Counted from the stretch's first letter, positions 16,891 through 26,143 are shown. The stretch: DNA of 31,208 nt from Flavobacterium psychrophilum (GCA_022730285.1 DZCQ01000014.1:1-31208), one strand, 5' to 3'. Numbers and translations are program-made. Notes: generated by a model not told the origin, from the letters alone.

Positions 16891-17784
16891 ATGAAAATAA
16901 TAAGAACTCTTTTTTTAATTCGGCTTCGCAAATTGGTTGCTAAAGATGATTTTTTAGCGATGTTTTTTATAGTGATTGCATTTTTGCTAATACCTTTTAT
17001 TTTGAATAGCGTTTTTGATAAAGTTAAAAATTATTTACTGTTGGTTGCTCTGGAAGTCGTGTTGTATCATCTTAGCAGAAAAGACATAGAACTATTAAAA
17101 TTAAATAAAAATTATAGATTTATTTTATTTCTAGAATATTTCATTTATACTTTACCATATACCTTTCTGTTTTTCTTTAACAAAGATTATTTATTAGGAA
17201 TAACTTTTGTAAGTATGCTTTTTTTAATTGCAAATTTACCTAAAATACCTAGCACGAAAATGAAGTATCCTTTTGCATTATTCGATCCTTTTTGGCACAT
17301 TAGCTTTAGGAAAAACAAGTTAATAATAGTAATTCCATTGGTTGTTTTCTTGTATAGTATGGGCGAAAAATCAGGTAATGAAAATTTAAAAATAGCCAGT
17401 TTGCTACTTACCGGAATAATTGCAACTTTCCCTACTTTTCATAGAGAAGCTATAGATCATATTAAAAGTAGTTTTTATCTTTCCAAGAGTTATTTAATTC
17501 AGCAAATAATCACTAATTTAAAGAATACACTTATAATTAGCTTACCAATTTTAGCATGCATAATTCTTTTTAGGAACTGGGATTTATTATTATTTATACC
17601 CTTGCTATTTATTTTGCCAGTTCTAAATATCCTCTTTAAATACACGTTTTTCGAAAACACATTTATGCATCAAATTGCTTTTACTGCTTCAATAGGGACT
17701 ATATATTTTGGAACGCCATTTATAATAGCTCCATTTTTATATAAAAAATCGTTAACCTTTATAAAAAACGCACAAAATGCTTGA
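16891..17784 (+). CDS. Putative ABC-2 type transporter membrane protein
   Basis: A 297-residue, strongly hydrophobic protein with about eight membrane segments by eye. A short basic N-terminus (MKIIRTLFLIRLRKLVAKDD) precedes the first segment. There is no conserved domain I can name. Its identity as a permease is inferred from the next gene, an ABC ATPase whose ATG overlaps its stop by 8 bp (ATGCTTGA), implying coupled translation. The C-terminal half (from about residue 205) resembles ABC-2 permease topology. The substrate is unknown. Confidence 0.75.
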   Translation: MKIIRTLFLIRLRKLVAKDDFLAMFFIVIAFLLIPFILNSVFDKVKNYLLLVALEVVLYHLSRKDIELLKLNKNYRFILFLEYFIYTLPYTFLFFFNKDYLLGITFVSMLFLIANLPKIPSTKMKYPFALFDPFWHISFRKNKLIIVIPLVVFLYSMGEKSGNENLKIASLLLTGIIATFPTFHREAIDHIKSSFYLSKSYLIQQIITNLKNTLIISLPILACIILFRNWDLLLFIPLLFILPVLNILFKYTFFENTFMHQIAFTASIGTIYFGTPFIIAPFLYKKSLTFIKNAQNA

Positions 17785-18412
17785 TATTGAGATTTTAAAT
17801 AAAAAATATGGGCAAAAAGTGGTGCTTAACAATATTAAACTTTCGTTAAAGACCAATGGGATTTATGGCATAATTGGAAAAAACGGACAAGGAAAAACAA
17901 CCTTTTTTAAATGTATCAAAAATTTAACTTCTTTTGATGGTAAAATAGAATATGAAAGTAAAGTTGTTATACAAAACGAAATAGCTTGGTGTGCAACAGA
18001 ACCTTTAATATACGACGAACTTACAGCAAAAGAGTTTTCGGAATTTTATAGAAAACTTCTAAATATTAAAGAAAAACCTAGCAAAACATTATTTACCATA
18101 GATGAAGAAAAATTAGTAAAAGAGTTTTCGACAGGAATGAAAAAAAAGGCATATCTCAATGCTATTTTACAAAAAGAATACAGCATTTATATTTTTGACG
18201 AACCTTTCAATGGATTGGATTTAGAGTCTAATTATATTTTGATGAATTACATTAAGGAAATATCTAAAACAAGTATTGTATTTATTTCCTCCCATATTTT
18301 AGAAATTTTATTCAAAAACTGTGATTCAATATTCTTGATAAACAATCAAAATATTGAAGAATTTTCACAAGAGCAATTTTCGTCTATTGAAGAAAAATTA
18401 TTTTCAATATAA
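17777..18412 (+). CDS. ABC transporter ATP-binding protein
   Basis: A short (211-residue) ABC ATPase. GKNGQGKT (34-41) is Walker A, FSTGM (117-121) is the signature in place of LSGGQ, IYIFDEP (137-143) is Walker B with D141/E142, and H173 in ISSHI is the switch histidine. In the Q-loop position the sequence is CATEPLIYDELT, with Thr74 where glutamine is expected. It is translationally coupled to the upstream membrane protein. Family-level call: ABC-2/CcmA-like exporter ATPase. It is convergent with pdxJ, 23 bp away. Confidence 0.9.
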   Translation: MLDIEILNKKYGQKVVLNNIKLSLKTNGIYGIIGKNGQGKTTFFKCIKNLTSFDGKIEYESKVVIQNEIAWCATEPLIYDELTAKEFSEFYRKLLNIKEKPSKTLFTIDEEKLVKEFSTGMKKKAYLNAILQKEYSIYIFDEPFNGLDLESNYILMNYIKEISKTSIVFISSHILEILFKNCDSIFLINNQNIEEFSQEQFSSIEEKLFSI

Positions 18413-18435
18413 AATCGAAATTAGCAAAATCTATT

Positions 18436-19164
18436 CTACTTCAACCTCTGCAAATACATATTCACCACATTATCTAAACCTAAATACAAAGCTTCGGAAA
18501 TAAGTGCATGACCTATAGAAACTTCCATTAAATTTGGAATATTTTGATTAAAAAACTGAATATTATCTAAACTCAAATCATGTCCTGCATTGATGCCAAT
18601 TTGCAGTTCGTTAGCTAAAATGGCAGCTTTTGTATAAGGTTCGATAGCGTTTTTATTTCCTAAACCGTATTCATGTGCAAAAGCTTCGGTATATAATTCG
18701 ATTCTGTTGGTTCCCGTAATTTTTGCTCCTTCAACCATTTTTAAATCTGGATTTACAAAAATAGAAACTCGAATATTATTGCGTTGAAATTCCTGTGTTA
18801 TTTCGGTTAGAAAATCTTTGTTTTTAATTGTATCCCAACCAGCATCAGAAGTCAAATTATCGTTTGCATCTGGAACCAAAGTAACTTGTGCTGGTTTCGT
18901 TTTTAAAACTAACTCTACAAAAGAAGCAACTTTTGGGTTTCCTTCCACATTAAATTCGGTGTTAACTAATGGCTTCAAATCCAGTACATCTTGGTATTTG
19001 ATATGTCTTTCGTCAGGTCTTGGATGAACGGTAATTCCTTGTGCTCCAAATTTTTGCACATCGGTAGCTACTTGCAATAAATCTGGAACATTTCCTCCAC
19101 GTGAATTTCTTAAAGTGGCTATTTTATTAATATTTACGCTTAATTTACATTGGTTGTAATTCAT
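18436..19164 (-). CDS. pdxJ: Pyridoxine 5'-phosphate synthase
   Basis: Closes the pyridoxine ring from deoxyxylulose 5-phosphate and aminoacetone 3-phosphate in the DXP-dependent vitamin B6 pathway. LSVNINKIATLRNSRGG (8-24) is the conserved first strand. ITVHPRPDERHI (44-55) carries His47, Arg49 and His54, NVEGNP has catalytic Glu74, and INAGHDLSL holds the late catalytic His. The TIM-barrel length of 242 residues is standard. It is divergent from the CBS gene with 103 bp between. Confidence 0.96.
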   Translation of the reverse strand: MNYNQCKLSVNINKIATLRNSRGGNVPDLLQVATDVQKFGAQGITVHPRPDERHIKYQDVLDLKPLVNTEFNVEGNPKVASFVELVLKTKPAQVTLVPDANDNLTSDAGWDTIKNKDFLTEITQEFQRNNIRVSIFVNPDLKMVEGAKITGTNRIELYTEAFAHEYGLGNKNAIEPYTKAAILANELQIGINAGHDLSLDNIQFFNQNIPNLMEVSIGHALISEALYLGLDNVVNMYLQRLK

Positions 19165-19191
19165 TATTTTAAAAATTTCTAGATTTTTTTA

Positions 19192-19199
19192 CAAAAATA
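19192..19199 (-). promoter_or_regulatory. -7 promoter box of pdxJ
   Basis: The minus strand reads TATTTTTG, an exact TAnnTTTG, 27 nt before the pdxJ ATG. No clear -33 TTTG is seen. On the opposite strand a shorter variant, TATTTTG (19235-19241), may serve the divergent CBS gene. Confidence 0.55.
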
Positions 19200-19267
19200 C
19201 AAACTTAAATAAGTAATTTATCCTATTTTTTGATTATTTTGCACCTAAAATTATCCCTTCACAATTT

Positions 19268-19927
19268 ATGATACGTTTATCCGATTATATAAACAACGAT
19301 TTTAAACCTTTGGAAGTTTTAGAAAAGACAAGTGTTTTACAAGACTTTTTCAATACCACCTCATTTAGTCATTTTCCTATTGTAAATCAAGGGATTTTTA
19401 TAGGAAACATTTCTAGCGAAGATGCGGAAACATTTGATGAGACCAAGAAAATAAACGATTATTTATATACTTTGGAAGGTTTTTTTACTCGTATTGATGC
19501 GTCATGGTTAGAAATTCTTGAAAAATTTGCCAAAAACCAATGCAATATTATACCTATTTTAAATGTAGAAAATAAATATGTTGGTTATTATGAAATAAAT
19601 GATATTATTCGATTTTTTAACGAAACCCCTTTTTTAAAAGAAGCTGGTTCATTATTAATTGTTGAAAAAAATGCTAGCGAATATTCTTTTGGGCAAATTT
19701 CTCAAATCATAGAAGGAAATAATGGCACTCTTTTAGGATTATTTATATCCAATAGCAATGCTAAAAAAGTACAAATAACTATCAAAATAGCAACGGGTAT
19801 TATTAATGAAATTATTCAAACATTCAGACGATATGAATACGACATTATATCAGAACATTTGGAAGACAACTATATAAACAACCTGAAGGAACGCTCGGAA
19901 TATCTTGCTAGATACCTTAGTATATAA
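19268..19927 (+). CDS. CBS domain-containing protein
   Basis: A 219-residue soluble protein. The first 125 residues form a CBS pair (SVLQDFFNTTSFSHFPIVNQGIFIGNIS, then a second unit with CNIIPILNVENKYVGYYEINDIIRFF). The C-terminal part (about 130-200) looks like an ACT/AcuB-type regulatory region. CBS pairs usually bind adenosyl nucleotides, but no enzyme domain is attached. It lies 44 bp upstream of nadK, a pairing I recall from other Flavobacteriia. A role in sensing adenylate or NAD status is inference only. Confidence 0.87.
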   Translation: MIRLSDYINNDFKPLEVLEKTSVLQDFFNTTSFSHFPIVNQGIFIGNISSEDAETFDETKKINDYLYTLEGFFTRIDASWLEILEKFAKNQCNIIPILNVENKYVGYYEINDIIRFFNETPFLKEAGSLLIVEKNASEYSFGQISQIIEGNNGTLLGLFISNSNAKKVQITIKIATGIINEIIQTFRRYEYDIISEHLEDNYINNLKERSEYLARYLSI

Positions 19928-19971
19928 TTTAAAAACATAATGCATTCTAAACAAACCTATTAGCAAAAGAA

Positions 19972-20856
19972 ATGAAAATAGCTATATTCGGACAATTCTA
20001 TCAAAACTCTACTGCTCCAATTATAAAACGACTTTTTTCCTTTTTAGAAAAAAACAATATTCCAATTATTATAGAAGAACATTTTTATAGCATTTTACTC
20101 GAAAATGAAACCATAACTAATACATATTCTATATTTAAAAACACCAAAGAACTAGACAGAAATATTGACATGCTTATCAGTATTGGTGGAGACGGAACAA
20201 TACTTAGAGCAGCAACACTGGTTGGCAATTTAGAAATTCCTATTTTAGGCATTAATGCAGGAAGGCTAGGATTTTTAGCAAATGTCCAGGAAGACAATAT
20301 GGAGGCATATATGCAATTAGTGTTGGACAAGAAATATTCTATCTCCAAACGCTCGCTGGTAAGTATTAATTGTAACGATGCTATCTCAACACTTGCCGAA
20401 ACATCTTTTGCAATGAACGAAATTACTGTAAGCCGAAAAGAGACCACTTCTATGATTACAATAGAAACATACTTAAACGATGAGTATTTGAATTCTTATT
20501 GGGCAGATGGTCTAATTATAGCCACACCTACTGGATCTACAGGATATTCCATGAGTTGTGGTGGACCAATACTAACGCCCGATGTTTCTTGCTTTGTAAT
20601 CACACCTATTGCACCTCACAATTTAAATGTAAGACCATTAGTTATCCCTGATAATGTGATTATAAAACTAAAAGTATCTGGTAGAGAAGAAAATTATTTA
20701 ATTTCTTTAGATTCTAGAATTACATCTGTAAAGAATGATACTATTATTACGATAAGTAAAACTGCATTTCAAATTTTTATGGTGGAAATTCCTGAACAAA
20801 CCTTTTTAAAAACACTACGAAACAAATTACTTTGGGGACAAGACAAACGAAATTAA
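19972..20856 (+). CDS. nadK: NAD kinase
   Basis: Phosphorylates NAD to NADP. GGDG (72-75) is the diagnostic catalytic motif with Asp74. It is followed by NAGRLGFLAN and the nucleotide-binding DGLIIATPTGSTGYSMS stretch. The 294-residue length is standard. It follows the CBS gene by 44 bp and probably shares its transcript. A new TAnnTTTG promoter begins after it. Confidence 0.96.
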   Translation: MKIAIFGQFYQNSTAPIIKRLFSFLEKNNIPIIIEEHFYSILLENETITNTYSIFKNTKELDRNIDMLISIGGDGTILRAATLVGNLEIPILGINAGRLGFLANVQEDNMEAYMQLVLDKKYSISKRSLVSINCNDAISTLAETSFAMNEITVSRKETTSMITIETYLNDEYLNSYWADGLIIATPTGSTGYSMSCGGPILTPDVSCFVITPIAPHNLNVRPLVIPDNVIIKLKVSGREENYLISLDSRITSVKNDTIITISKTAFQIFMVEIPEQTFLKTLRNKLLWGQDKRN

Positions 20857-20941
20857 ATACCTGTTTGCACACTATTACAACACATTTTACGTTTAAAACA
20901 GAAAAAATAGTATTTAATTTGTTTCTATATCAATTTTTCAC

Positions 20942-20971
20942 TTTGTTAAGTGTATAGAATTAGTATATTTG
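20942..20971 (+). promoter_or_regulatory. Promoter of the DUF6089-uppS-bamA run
   Basis: TTTG at 20942-20945 and TATATTTG (exact TAnnTTTG) at 20964-20971 are separated by 18 bp. The ATG of the barrel protein follows at 20989, giving a short leader. This is one of the best promoter matches in the window. Confidence 0.7.
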
Positions 20972-20988
20972 CACGCAATTTAAAATTA

Positions 20989-21672
20989 ATGAAAAAAAGC
21001 AGTTACATTATAATCCTATTATTCTTATTACAATTTGTAAATGCTCAAATACACGAAATTGGTATTTTTGCTGGTGGAAGCAACTTTATAGGCGATGTAG
21101 GCCCAACCACCTATATATATCCTAAACAACCAGCTTTTGGAATTTTGTACAAATGGAATGTAAACCCTAGATATTCTTGGAGAGCTTCTGTAATGCAATC
21201 TAAAATTTTAGCCAGAGATATTAACTCTGATAATAACGCAAGAAAACAACGAAACTATAATTTTGTGAATAACATTACCGAATTTTCTGCTGGTTTAGAG
21301 TTCAACTGGTTCGATTTTAATTTGCATAACGCAGATTTAATTGCAACTCCATACGTGTTTTCTGGGCTAAATTATTTTAGATATGACAACTTGTATGTAA
21401 ACAATGGAGAATATCAAAATACTGGAAAATCAGGAGCAATTGCCTTACCAATATACGCTGGTGTGAAAGTGAAAATTGCAAATCAATTTGTGCTGGGAGC
21501 CGAAGTTGGAGCGAGATACACTTTTATAGACGATTTAGACGGAAGCAATTCAAAATCAGATAATTTTAAATATTTAAGTTTTGGGAATCCAAATAGTAAC
21601 GATTGGTATGTTTTTTCAGGACTTACGCTAACTTACACTTTTGGTAATAAACCATGTTATTGCAACGAATAG
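20989..21672 (+). CDS. DUF6089 family outer-membrane beta-barrel protein
   Basis: A 227-residue protein with a clear signal peptide (MKKSSYIIILLFLLQFVNAQ) cleaved near residue 20. Alternating beta-strands follow (EIGIFAGGSNFIGDVGPTTYIYP, then GILYKWNVNPRYSWRASV), matching DUF6089 of Bacteroidota. The C-terminal strand NDWYVFSGLTLTYTFG is typical of a membrane barrel, although a few residues (NKPCYCNE) trail after it. A longer in-frame ATG at 20950 lies upstream of the promoter -7 box and is rejected. uppS follows after 1 bp. Function unknown. Confidence 0.88.
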   Translation: MKKSSYIIILLFLLQFVNAQIHEIGIFAGGSNFIGDVGPTTYIYPKQPAFGILYKWNVNPRYSWRASVMQSKILARDINSDNNARKQRNYNFVNNITEFSAGLEFNWFDFNLHNADLIATPYVFSGLNYFRYDNLYVNNGEYQNTGKSGAIALPIYAGVKVKIANQFVLGAEVGARYTFIDDLDGSNSKSDNFKYLSFGNPNSNDWYVFSGLTLTYTFGNKPCYCNE

Positions 21673-21673
21673 A

Positions 21674-22417
21674 ATGATAAATTTAGTAAACCAAATACAA
21701 CCCGATAATTTACCAAAACATCTCGCCATTATAATGGACGGAAATGGTCGTTGGGCTAAAAAACAAGGTTTACTAAGAGCAATAGGTCATGAAAGTGGTA
21801 CGAAATCTGTAAAAACAATTGTGCAAACTTGTGCAAAATTAGGAATAGAAAATTTAACTCTGTATGCCTTTTCAACCGAAAATTGGAATAGACCCAAACT
21901 TGAAGTAGAAATATTAATGAAGATATTGGTAAATTCTTTAAAAAAAGAATTAGAAACCATGCAGAAAAATAATATCAAACTCAACAGCATTGGAAGTTTA
22001 GAAAATTTACCTAAATCGGTTCAAAAAGAACTATTAGATGTTATTGAAAAAACAAAAAACAATACAAGAATGACTCTTACACTAGCACTAAGCTACGGAT
22101 CCAGAGAAGAAATCTTAAATACTGTTAAAAAAATAAGTAATAAAGTTAAAAATAATATAATTTCTGTAGATGCTATTGATGAATCAATATTTAATAGTCA
22201 TCTTTACACACACAATCTACCAGATGTAGATTTAGTAATAAGAACCAGTGGCGAACACCGCATTAGTAATTTCTTGCTTTGGCAAATTGCCTATGCAGAA
22301 TTCTATTTTACCGATGTGTTGTGGCCAGATTTTAGTGAACAACATTTATATGAAGCAATTATTAGCTATCAAAAAAGAGAACGTAGATTTGGAAAAACAA
22401 GCGAACAAATTAAATAA
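21674..22417 (+). CDS. uppS: Isoprenyl transferase (undecaprenyl diphosphate synthase)
   Basis: cis-Prenyltransferase making the C55 lipid carrier for peptidoglycan and polysaccharides. AIIMDGNGRWAKK (18-30) contains catalytic Asp22. YAFSTENWNRP and the C-terminal RTSGEHRISNFLLWQ motif with its arginines bind the diphosphates. An in-frame ATG at 21641 inside the upstream gene is rejected because ATG 21674 lies right after that stop and gives a standard 247 residues. It overlaps the start region of bamA. Confidence 0.95.
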   Translation: MINLVNQIQPDNLPKHLAIIMDGNGRWAKKQGLLRAIGHESGTKSVKTIVQTCAKLGIENLTLYAFSTENWNRPKLEVEILMKILVNSLKKELETMQKNNIKLNSIGSLENLPKSVQKELLDVIEKTKNNTRMTLTLALSYGSREEILNTVKKISNKVKNNIISVDAIDESIFNSHLYTHNLPDVDLVIRTSGEHRISNFLLWQIAYAEFYFTDVLWPDFSEQHLYEAIISYQKRERRFGKTSEQIK

Positions 22418-25118
22418 AGTAATTAATGCCAAAACGGTATTTCTATTCTTAACAATTATAACAACACAACTAGGTCAGGCACAAGAGCAAGAACGTGTGC
22501 CTTTTGACCAAGGAAAAGTATATATTATTAAAGAGGTAGATGTTACAGGAAAAGTAAGCTACAACAAAGAAACCATTGTTACCTTTACAGGTCTAGAAAA
22601 AGGGCAAAGTATTACCATTCCTGGGGAAGAAATAAGCAATTCAATCAAAAAATTATGGAAGTTAGGATTGTACAATGACGTAGATTTCTATATAGGAAAA
22701 ATAGAAGGAGATAGCATTTCATTAATATTAAGCTTGAACGAATTGCCTAAAATTCACGAGGTGAAATTTGTAGGAATTAAAAAAGGAAAATTAGAAACCA
22801 TTATTAAAGATACCGAACTTACACCAGAAAAAATTGTAACCGAAAATCTAGTAACTACCACTAAAAATTATTTAGAAAATAAATATAAAAAAGAAGGATA
22901 TTATAACACCAAAGTTACTATCTCTTCTGTTCCAGATACTACCACTGTAAACCACGTAAATATGGTAGTAAAGGTAGATAAAGGTACTAAAGTAAAAGTT
23001 AGTAAAATTAACATCAAGGGTAACTCGCAGCTCACAGACACAAAAATTCGTAGAGCAATGAAAAATACCAAACAACAAAGTATTACAAATATACTAAAAG
23101 GCTCCAAATTTATTAAAGATAAATATAAAGAAGACCTAAATTCTGTAATTAAAAAATACAAAGAAAAAGGCTATCGTGATGCAAGAATTGTAACGGATTC
23201 TGTGATATATAACAAAGAAAAAAACAAAATAGCAATTAATTTAGATATTGAAGAAGGAAATAAATATTATTTTGGAGACATCAAATTTTTAGGAAATACA
23301 GTATATAGCGACCAATTACTTGCAAAAGTTTTAGGAATAAAAAGAGGAGATGTGTATAACGGTGTATTGTTAGAAGAACGAATTGCAGACAAATCTAAAC
23401 CAGATGGAGATGATTTGACTAATTTATATCAAAATAATGGATATTTATTCTCAAGCATTAATCCCGTAGAAGTTTCTACAGAGAATGATACAATCAATCT
23501 AGAAGTTAGAATTACCGAAGGTCCTCTAGCCTATTTTAATAAAATATCTGTGGTAGGTAACGATAAAACAAACGATCGTGTAATATATAGAGAGCTGAGA
23601 ACAAAACCAGGAGATATTTATAGTAAAGAAAACCTTGTAAGAACAATTAGAGAAATTGGACAACTAGGATTTTTTGACCCAGAAGCAATTACACCAGATT
23701 TTGAAAATGTAGATCCTGCTGCTGGAACCGTAGATATTAAATACAATTTAGTAGAAAAAGGAGCAAGCCAAATTGAACTACAAGGAGGTTATGGAGGTGG
23801 CGGATTTATAGGAACATTAGGGCTTTCTTTTAACAATTTTTCTATTGCAAATATTTTTAAGAAAAATTCCTATAAACCATTACCTATGGGAGATGGGCAA
23901 AAACTTTCGTTAAGACTCCAAGGAAGTACTTACTTTCAAACCTATAGTTTTTCATTTTCAGAACCATGGTTTGGAGGAAAAAAACCAATAAACTTTTCTA
24001 GTTCTATATCTTATAGCAAACAATTTTCACAAGACTATATGACTGGTAGAGTAGATAAAAGCAAAAGTTTTAACATCTTTGCAGTTTCATTAGGGCTAGC
24101 AAAAAGGTTGCAAGTTCCAGACGATTACTTTGTATTATCCAATGCCATAAGTTATCAGCACTATGACCTTAGAAATTACAATATTGGACTATTTACATTT
24201 GGAGATGGTGCATCTAGAAATCTAGCATACACCATTGGATTAAGCAGAAATAACAAAGGAGTAAACCCTATTTTCCCAATGTATGGTTCAGAATTTAGTG
24301 TTTCGGCTAAATTCACTTTCCCGTATTCTCTGTTAAACAAAGTAGATTATAAAAACTTAGGAAACGAAGAACCATACAAATTAAAATACACAAACACCTC
24401 TGGTCTATATGTGCAGCCAGATGCAAACGGAAGAATTGTTCAAGAAGGAGATTACATAAAAGAAGTAACACCTGCAAATTCTCCAATAAGAATTTATGAA
24501 TATGCAAGCGATTATACACAAGCAAGTGAAGATATATCAAAAGTAGATCAGAAAAAATTTAATTGGCTAGAATACTATAAAATAAAGTTTAAATCCGAAT
24601 GGTTTACCAAGATTTATGACAAGTTAGTATTAAAAACAATGGGAGAATTTGGTTTTATGGGAGCGTATAATGCTAACAGAGGAGTTATACCATTTGAACG
24701 CTTCTATTTAGGTGGAGATGGAATGGCAAGCTACACTATGGACGGTAGAGAAACCATTTCATTAAGAGGATATCCAAACAACTCTCTAACGCCAATCATC
24801 ACATCAGGAGATAGAGCTGGACAACAAATTGGAGGAACAGTTTACAACAAATTTTCATTAGAAATGCGTTATCCAATAACATTGAAACAATCTGCCTCTA
24901 TATATGTACTAACATTTTTAGAAGGTGGAGCAGCCTATTCAGACTTTAAAACCTATAATCCATTTAACTTGCAACGATCTGCAGGAGCAGGATTAAGAGT
25001 ATTTATGCCAGCATTTGGACTATTAGGAATAGATTTTGGATACGGATTTGATGCAATACCAGGTATGACAACCAAAAATGGCTGGGAAACACATTTTATA
25101 ATTGGCCAACAATTTTAA
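22350..25118 (+). CDS. bamA: Outer membrane assembly factor BamA (Omp85)
   Basis: Central component of the outer-membrane protein insertion machine. A hydrophobic signal segment (TVFLFLTIITTQLGQA) is followed by successive POTRA domains (KVYIIKEVDVTG, IHEVKFVGIKKG, KVSKINIKGNSQL, KYYFGDIKFLGNT, AYFNKISVVGNDK). The Omp85 barrel carries the L-R-G-Y version of the conserved VRGF motif and ends at the C-terminal Phe of IIGQQF. An extracellular-type insertion is present in the barrel (GLYVQPDANGRIVQEGDY region). The start is uncertain: ATG 22350 (922 aa) overlaps uppS by 68 bp and gives a long n-region, while TTG 22389 (909 aa) overlaps by 29 bp and gives a more normal signal peptide. Confidence 0.93.
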   Translation: MKQLLAIKKENVDLEKQANKLNKVINAKTVFLFLTIITTQLGQAQEQERVPFDQGKVYIIKEVDVTGKVSYNKETIVTFTGLEKGQSITIPGEEISNSIKKLWKLGLYNDVDFYIGKIEGDSISLILSLNELPKIHEVKFVGIKKGKLETIIKDTELTPEKIVTENLVTTTKNYLENKYKKEGYYNTKVTISSVPDTTTVNHVNMVVKVDKGTKVKVSKINIKGNSQLTDTKIRRAMKNTKQQSITNILKGSKFIKDKYKEDLNSVIKKYKEKGYRDARIVTDSVIYNKEKNKIAINLDIEEGNKYYFGDIKFLGNTVYSDQLLAKVLGIKRGDVYNGVLLEERIADKSKPDGDDLTNLYQNNGYLFSSINPVEVSTENDTINLEVRITEGPLAYFNKISVVGNDKTNDRVIYRELRTKPGDIYSKENLVRTIREIGQLGFFDPEAITPDFENVDPAAGTVDIKYNLVEKGASQIELQGGYGGGGFIGTLGLSFNNFSIANIFKKNSYKPLPMGDGQKLSLRLQGSTYFQTYSFSFSEPWFGGKKPINFSSSISYSKQFSQDYMTGRVDKSKSFNIFAVSLGLAKRLQVPDDYFVLSNAISYQHYDLRNYNIGLFTFGDGASRNLAYTIGLSRNNKGVNPIFPMYGSEFSVSAKFTFPYSLLNKVDYKNLGNEEPYKLKYTNTSGLYVQPDANGRIVQEGDYIKEVTPANSPIRIYEYASDYTQASEDISKVDQKKFNWLEYYKIKFKSEWFTKIYDKLVLKTMGEFGFMGAYNANRGVIPFERFYLGGDGMASYTMDGRETISLRGYPNNSLTPIITSGDRAGQQIGGTVYNKFSLEMRYPITLKQSASIYVLTFLEGGAAYSDFKTYNPFNLQRSAGAGLRVFMPAFGLLGIDFGYGFDAIPGMTTKNGWETHFIIGQQF

Positions 25119-25119
25119 C

Positions 25120-25127
25120 TATATTTG
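25120..25127 (+). promoter_or_regulatory. -7 promoter box of the ompH pair
   Basis: TATATTTG, an exact TAnnTTTG, lies immediately after the bamA stop and 30 bp before the first ompH ATG. It suggests the two chaperone genes can be transcribed apart from bamA. Confidence 0.55.
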
Positions 25128-25157
25128 TAATTATTTTCTTTAAATAAATAGCAGAAT

Positions 25158-26096
25158 ATGAAAAAGTTTTTAGTGATAACATTTTGTTTAAGTGCAATAG
25201 TAAGTAGCTTTGCACAAAATAAAGGAGTTAAAATTGGCTATATAGATATGGATTATATCCTAGAAAATGTACCAGACTATAAAGAGGCAATAACCCAGTT
25301 AGAACAAAAAGCACAAAAATGGAAACAAGATATTGAGGTTAAAAAAAATGAGATAAATAGATTAAACAATGTGCTTAAAATAGAACGAGCTTTATTAACC
25401 AAAGAACTTATTGAAGAAAAAGAAGCCGAAATAAAATTTCAAGAAAAAGATTTAATAGATTATCAGCAAAAACGTTTTGGTACTAATGGAGATTACATAA
25501 TTCAAAAAACAGGAATTGCAAAACCAGTACAGGACCAAGTTTTTACCGCAGTTCAAGACATAGCCGAGGCAAAAGCTTTTGATTTCATTTTTGACAAATC
25601 GTCAGATTTAACCATGCTTTTCTCCGCAAAAAAATACGACATTAGCGATAGAATAATTAAAGTAATTGTTGGAGCCGAAAAAAGAGAGCAAATAAGTAAA
25701 AAACAACTCAAAGCAATCGAAGAAAAAGAAGCCAAAGAAGAAAAAATAGAAGATAATCCAAATCTTATTGCAAGACAAAAACTATTAAACGAGAAAAAAG
25801 CAATTAGAGAAAAACTAGCCGAAGAGAAAAAACAAAATGCTATAGAAAAACGAAAAGAATTTGAAGAAAGAAGGGCAAAACTAAAAGAATCAAAAACAAA
25901 TGTAAATAATGGCACAAATATTGATTCTACATCTGTAAAGAAACCTATAAATACTAATGCAAGCAAAGTTGAAGCAAAAAAAAGAATGCTAGACTCTATT
26001 AAATCTAGCAAAGAAGCAGAACGAAAAAAAGCACTTGATGTAAGGAAAAAAGCACTTGAAGAAAAGAAGAAAAAGATAACAGAATCCAAAAAATAA
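25158..26096 (+). CDS. OmpH/Skp family periplasmic chaperone, long form
   Basis: Periplasmic chaperone for unfolded outer-membrane proteins. The signal peptide is MKKFLVITFCLSAIVSSFAQ. The OmpH core follows (IGYIDMDYILENVPDYKEA, then long coiled-coil arms at about 38-105 and a return strand AFDFIFDKSSDLTMLF). Unlike the standard family of about 170 residues, this protein continues for a further 130 or so residues of Lys/Glu-rich, low-complexity helix ending in KKALEEKKKKITESKK. It includes a small internal duplication (RKKALDV/RKKALEE). It sits between bamA and a normal-length paralogue. Confidence 0.9.
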   Translation: MKKFLVITFCLSAIVSSFAQNKGVKIGYIDMDYILENVPDYKEAITQLEQKAQKWKQDIEVKKNEINRLNNVLKIERALLTKELIEEKEAEIKFQEKDLIDYQQKRFGTNGDYIIQKTGIAKPVQDQVFTAVQDIAEAKAFDFIFDKSSDLTMLFSAKKYDISDRIIKVIVGAEKREQISKKQLKAIEEKEAKEEKIEDNPNLIARQKLLNEKKAIREKLAEEKKQNAIEKRKEFEERRAKLKESKTNVNNGTNIDSTSVKKPINTNASKVEAKKRMLDSIKSSKEAERKKALDVRKKALEEKKKKITESKK

Positions 26097-26143
26097 AAAC
26101 TAAAATAAAACCCAAAAATTAATTATTACACTAAATTTTAAAC

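Noticed and set aside
19096..19105. parS-like core TCCACGTGAA inside pdxJ
   Set aside because: Only the centre matches the parS palindrome, with several flanking mismatches. It encodes the invariant RNSRGG stretch of PdxJ, and no second copy lies near parAB.
26030..26075. Internal 21-bp duplication in the ompH tail (RKKAL twice)
   Set aside because: Explained by low-complexity Lys-rich coding sequence; not a separate repeat element.
25553..26089. Long open frame antisense to the first ompH gene
   Set aside because: The Phe/Ser-rich product is the expected mirror of a Lys/Glu-rich coding region, and the sense gene has clear family features.
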